Positions 6,351-7,035 of a stretch of 7,035 nucleotides of DNA are shown here, in pieces. Below the pieces are notes generated by a model. It saw only the letters and a list, made by a program, of their open reading frames with translations, did no database searches and had not been told where the DNA came from. The stretch lies in the NCBI GenBank assembly GCA_934149245.1, contig CAKPER010000054.1:1-7035 (forward strand), given 5' to 3'. The position numbers were made by a program, and so were the translations under genes. Source of the DNA: an uncultured Bacilli bacterium (GTDB lineage Bacteria; Bacillota_I; Bacilli_A; RF39; UBA660). Numbering within the stretch: position 1 is the stretch's first letter; each line of letters opens with the position of its first letter.

Positions 6351-6684
6351 TGATAATATTCAAGTAAAAATTGACGCATTAATAGATACTATAAAGGAAA
6401 GCCAAGAATATAAAAGATATATAGAAATTGATAAAGTATTAAATAAAAATAAAGAGATAAATAATCTTGTTAATGATGTTAAAAAGATGCAACAAAGAGC
6501 TGTTATGCTAGAATATCACAAAGATCATAGATATAAGAAGTTAGATGATAAAGTTAAAAAGTTAATTGATGAATTAAATAGTATTCCTCTGTATCAAGAG
6601 TATACTAGGAGATTAAATGATCTAAATGATATGATAAGCTATGTTACTTATAATATTGAAGAATATATTAATAGTAAAATATAA
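6343..6684 (+). CDS. YlbF/YmcA-family protein
   Basis: This 113-residue, almost entirely helical protein fits the YlbF/YmcA (Com_YlbF) family. An N-terminal helix LIDTIKESQEYKRYIEIDKVL (about 13-33) has the family's I-x-x-S-x-E-Y-x-x-Y pattern. A helix follows around NNLVNDVKKMQQRAV (40-54), then a C-terminal block ELNSIPLYQEYTRRLNDLNDMI (77-98). In Bacillus subtilis, YlbF, YmcA and YaaT form a complex that affects RNase Y cleavage and maturation, competence and biofilm formation, and ymcA lies directly after the miaB homologue, as here. The family assignment is by pattern recognition; which paralogue this is cannot be told. It contains no cysteine, so it could not supply the Fe-S ligands reported for the B. 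subtilis YlbF and YmcA proteins. The start at 6343 lies inside miaB and has GGAG at 6330-6333, 9 nt upstream, so translation is likely coupled to miaB. Confidence 0.8.
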   Translation: MIDDNIQVKIDALIDTIKESQEYKRYIEIDKVLNKNKEINNLVNDVKKMQQRAVMLEYHKDHRYKKLDDKVKKLIDELNSIPLYQEYTRRLNDLNDMISYVTYNIEEYINSKI

Positions 6685-6690
6685 AATTTT

Positions 6691-6698
6691 AGAAGGGA
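6691..6698 (+). promoter_or_regulatory. Ribosome binding site for the right-edge gene
   Basis: AGAAGGGA lies 10 nt before the ATG at 6709 and 4 nt before an in-frame TTG at 6703. It supports initiation here but does not decide cleanly between the two starts. The ATG is preferred on codon grounds. Confidence 0.6.
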
Positions 6699-6708
6699 TG
6701 TTTTGGAA

Positions 6709-7035
6709 ATGAATGAAGATATAAAGACAATAAGAAAAGTTGATTTACCTTATGCAAGAGCAGATATTAGGGATTTAAATATTATAAAATTAATTGAAGA
6801 ATGGCTAGATTGTGATTATAAAACTTTTGTTAGTTTAATTAGTTACATTGATAATAGCGATAGAGTGATTACTATGTTTGATGGAGATTTATTCTTTGGA
6901 ACATTTAGTTATTTTAATAAAAATCAGGATATTGTAGATGTTTCTTTATTTAAAGAAGTAGTAAATGGTAATGTCAATAGAGGTTTTACTCTAAAGGAAG
7001 CTGATAAAGATATGCAGTATGCTATAAATTATGAT
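6709..7035 (+). CDS. N-terminal part of an unrecognised protein, cut by the right window edge
   Basis: The frame opens at ATG 6709 and continues for 109 codons to the last base with no stop, so only the N-terminal part is visible. It reads MNEDIKTIRKVDLPYARADI, then alternating helical and strand-like stretches (LNIIKLIEEWLDCDYKTFVSLI, RVITMFDGDLFFGTFSYF, ADKDMQYAINYD). It is acidic and soluble, with no signal peptide or membrane segment. I do not recognise a family. It is not MutS, CotE or another gene usually found after the miaB-ymcA pair in Bacillus. The gap to the YlbF-family gene is 24 nt with AGAAGGGA and no convincing promoter, so it is probably the third gene of the miaB unit. An in-frame TTG at 6703 would add two residues and has closer ribosome-binding spacing. 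That the gene is real is fairly sure; its function is unknown. Confidence 0.82.
   Translation, partial: MNEDIKTIRKVDLPYARADIRDLNIIKLIEEWLDCDYKTFVSLISYIDNSDRVITMFDGDLFFGTFSYFNKNQDIVDVSLFKEVVNGNVNRGFTLKEADKDMQYAINYD

Noticed and set aside
6348..6356. TGA read as Trp (mycoplasma code), extending miaB
   Set aside because: Conserved tryptophans in MiaB are TGG, the extension would add only two residues before TAA, and no conserved frame needs TGA as a sense codon.
6164..6379. 71-residue frame on the minus strand over the end of miaB
   Set aside because: It lies fully antisense to the conserved TRAM domain of miaB and the start of the YlbF-family gene. Its Ser/Thr/Leu-rich composition is what the reverse complement of AT-rich coding DNA produces, and it has no supporting context.
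6682..6691. TAAAATTTTA palindrome between the YlbF-family gene and the last gene as an operator or terminator
   Set aside because: There is no loop, no T-run and no nearby promoter. A perfect AT palindrome of this size is expected by chance in such composition.
6698..6712. Four-codon frame ATG TTT TGG AAA TGA overlapping the start of the right-edge gene
   Set aside because: The AGAAGGG motif abuts its ATG directly, leaving no spacing for initiation. It is more likely just leader sequence.

Overview
The window is very AT-rich (by eye well under 35% G+C; I did not compute it). Genes are densely packed and every confident one is on the + strand. The lepA and miaB sequences, the AGGAGG-type ribosome binding sites, the TATAAT-type promoters with TG extensions, and a miaB gene followed directly by a YlbF/YmcA-family gene all point to a low-GC Firmicute. 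An uncultured gut Bacilli/Mollicutes-like lineage (RF39-type or Erysipelotrichia-type) is my best guess, not a demonstrated assignment. Conserved tryptophans in MiaB are coded by TGG and miaB ends at TGA, so nothing suggests the mycoplasma code.

Layout: (1) 1-315 is the 3' end of a gene cut by the left edge, followed by a hairpin and T-run that look like a terminator. (2) 425-1102 encodes a small protein with two predicted membrane segments, behind its own good promoter (TTGACA, 17 nt, TGC-TTAAAT) and a strong ribosome binding site. A weak hairpin follows its stop codon. (3) 1215-4896 is a tightly coupled run of lepA, an unrecognised 135-residue helical protein and a divergent RNase II/R (RNB) domain protein. 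Each junction is a one-base TAATG overlap, so the three are probably co-translated. (4) 4932-7035 holds miaB, then a YlbF/YmcA-family gene overlapping it by 8 bases, then an unrecognised gene cut by the right edge. A promoter in the short gap before miaB may start this second unit.

Functionally, the recognisable genes concern translation and RNA: LepA (ribosome-associated GTPase), an RNB-fold protein (3'-5' RNA decay or a degenerate relative), MiaB (tRNA methylthiolation at A37) and a YlbF-family protein (relatives modulate RNase Y in Bacillus subtilis). The most interesting item is the RNB protein. It lacks recognisable OB/S1 RNA-binding domains, has a Cys where one of the metal-binding aspartates normally sits, and is translationally coupled to an unknown helical protein. 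No mobile elements, CRISPR arrays, tRNA or rRNA genes were seen. The intergenic gaps are all about 110 bases or shorter.
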